Below, piece by piece: positions 62,546 to 64,000 of a DNA stretch of 64,000 bases (position 1 is the stretch's first letter; each line of letters opens with the position of its first letter). The stretch is from Verpa conica (lineage: Eukaryota > Ascomycota > Pezizomycetes > Pezizales > Morchellaceae). The notes under the pieces were generated by a model. The model did no database searches, was not told the origin of the DNA, and saw nothing but the letters and a program-made list of their open reading frames with translations. The position numbers and the translations under genes are program-made. The stretch covers positions 1,116,001-1,180,000 of the forward strand of contig JAUFSD010000012.1 of NCBI GenBank assembly GCA_033030425.1, written 5' to 3'.

Positions 62546-64000
62546 TCAGCATGCGTGCACGCTAATACCACTTATTTTCTCCCTAACACCATGTGTCTCT
62601 TGCTTGTAGTTGGAGACATCACTCGAGGGGTTCCCATATTGGGTTTCCTCGATGGACTTCCTATCTTCGGCACCTTTCTTCTTGTCCGTAGTGCTGTTTT
62701 TCTTGTCCACAACGCCATTAATCCTCGACTTCATATTCTTTACCTTCTCTTCCACAGACTTTGCCTTCTCTTCCAGGCCTCCCATCTTCTCCCCCACACT
62801 CTTCACTTCTTTTTCAATAGTCTTCACCCTCTTCGCCACAGCACTTTCCTCTCCATCAATACTCCCTTCCCCATCACTCTCAGAAACTATGTTCCCATCT
62901 TTAACCTTTGGAAATGGTCCCTTCAACAACGCATTCACATCTCCCCACCACCTCTCCCCAAAACTCCTATACCACTCTACCGTAACTCTTAAGCCCTCCT
63001 CAAACCCAGTCTTCTGCTCCCACCCTAGCTCCTTTAGTTTCGTCGCATCAACAGCATACCGGCGGTCGTTGAACGGACGATCTTCCGTATATTTTACCCA
63101 GTCTTCAAGTCGGAACCCAGGTTCATTCGAGTTGTGGCCAAAATGGGTAAGGAGGCGTTTACAGAGGTCAACATTTGAGATCTCGTCTGTGGAGCCGACG
63201 TTGTAAATTGCGCCTAGTGCGCCACGGTGTAGAATAGTGTCGAAGGCATCGGCGGCATCGGCGGCATAAAGGTACCGGCGGGTATGGAGGCCATCACCGT
63301 GGAGGAAGAGTTTTCTCTGGCGATGAAGGAGGAGAGCGAATTTAGGGATTACTTCTGTTTACTGTTAGCTTATGCTCAATGATGCGATGGAGGGCTGTGT
63401 ACTTTCGGGAAATTGGTGAGGTCCATAGATGTTATTAGACCGGACGACGATGACCGGGAGATTGAAGCTCTTCCAGTAACTATGTACCAACATCTCTCCA
63501 GCTGCTTTGCTAGCTGCATACGGGTTCGTCGGCGCCAGTATACTCGCCTCAACTAGATCCTCCCCACCATCGGCGACCTCACCGTATACTTCGTCGGTAC
63601 TCACATGGATAAATCTCTTGAGTATGCTGTGGTTTTTCGCACACTCAAGTAACACGTGGGTGCCATATACATTCGTGCTAGTAAACTCATAGCTATTTCC
63701 GAAACTCAAGTCAACGTGTGTTAACGCTGCAAAGTGAAATATCGTGTCAATATTGTATTTCCGTAATACATCCCGGACCTCGTTGGGGGACGTAATATCG
63801 CCTTTGACGAAAGTAAAATTCGGCGAGGACGCGAGGGAGCGTGTGTTGTTGAGAGAAGCGCAGTAGTCGAGTTTGTCGAAACTGATGATATTGTAGGCGT
63901 CGGGGTAGGTTAGCGTTAGATGACGTACCAGCCAACAGGCGCTATACAGGGATTAGTTTTTCGTATCGCCGCCGCCGGGGGAAAGGGAGGCAAACATGAA
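62546..64000 (-). CDS. NDP-glucose 4,6-dehydratase with coiled-coil tail (5' partial)
   Basis: An extended short-chain dehydrogenase of the RmlB/dTDP- or UDP-glucose 4,6-dehydratase family, making 4-keto-6-deoxy sugars (rhamnose-type precursors). The beginning, with the Gly-rich NAD site, lies beyond the right edge: the first complete in-window exon starts near 63941 (SACWLVRHLTLTYPDAYNII) after an intron that runs past 64000. Visible: TFVKGDITSPNEV, FHFAALTHVDLSFGNS, the catalytic STDEVYG (Asp-Glu pair), NPYAASKAAGEM (Tyr-x-x-x-Lys), VVRSNNIYGPHQFPEK (restored over an intron ~63401-63358) and GDGLHTRRYLYAADAADAF. After the usual end (~GERWWGDVNALLKG) there is an extra ~120-residue tail rich in Lys/Glu/Val with heptad spacing (VEEKVKNMKSRINGVV), a likely coiled coil, ending at 62546. 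Confidence 0.85.

Overview
The window is from a filamentous ascomycete (Pezizomycotina). The evidence is spliceosomal genes with short introns (about 50-170 nt, GT..AG, with CTAAC/CTGAC-type branch sites near the acceptor), fungus-restricted families (DUF1776, a Nif1-like Sel1 protein, HeLo-like/NACHT/ankyrin receptor, CCCH-Smr protein), and long AT-rich, stop-dense spacers with decayed transposon pieces. About fourteen real genes in 64 kb, in small islands between gene-poor stretches, would fit a transposon-rich genome such as a Pezizomycete (truffle/morel relatives). That placement is inference only.

Layout. 0-12 kb: a possible 3' end of an unknown gene at the left edge, a secreted bilirubin-oxidase-type multicopper oxidase (minus), a single-exon METTL21-type methyltransferase (plus), a decayed transposon with terminal inverted repeats (8.24-9.98 kb), and a DUF1776 protein (minus). 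13.6-20 kb: a large Nif1-like Sel1-repeat protein with an array of RQ(D/G)S sites (minus) and a six-helix FAR-17a/AIG1-like membrane protein (plus), divergent across a 2.5-kb polypurine/polypyrimidine-rich spacer. 20.8 kb: a MITE with TA duplications. 22-25.4 kb: a fungal NLR (HeLo-like N-terminus, NACHT, about twelve ankyrin units, nine of them nearly identical). 26.5-34 kb: a Wss1-type DNA-protein crosslink protease, an unrecognised 330-residue protein, and a CCCH/CUE/Smr RNA-binding protein. 34-38.6 kb: a desert with a second MITE. 38.7-40 kb: a TVP38/TMEM64 membrane protein. 40-45.7 kb: desert. 45.7-47 kb: a cytosolic-type GH18 chitinase. 51.1-52.3 kb: a secreted bacterial-type solute-binding protein. 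52.3-60.6 kb: the largest desert, with a duplicated 120-bp repeat. 60.6-64 kb: an amidoligase-family enzyme and, running off the right edge, an NDP-glucose 4,6-dehydratase with a coiled-coil tail.

There is no obvious biosynthetic cluster or operon-like grouping. Housekeeping functions (methyltransferase, Nif1-like, Wss1, CCCH-Smr, TVP38, DUF1776) are interspersed with environment-facing ones (secreted multicopper oxidase, secreted binding protein, chitinase, nucleotide-sugar enzyme) and one probable allorecognition/immune receptor. The most interesting item is the receptor with its homogenised, position-specifically variable ankyrin repeats. Next are the bacterial-type binding protein, the stand-alone amidoligase, the kinase-site array in the Nif1-like protein, and two well-delimited MITEs. 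No rRNA, convincing tRNA or CRISPR was found. Gene structures were joined by eye, so individual splice sites are predictions.
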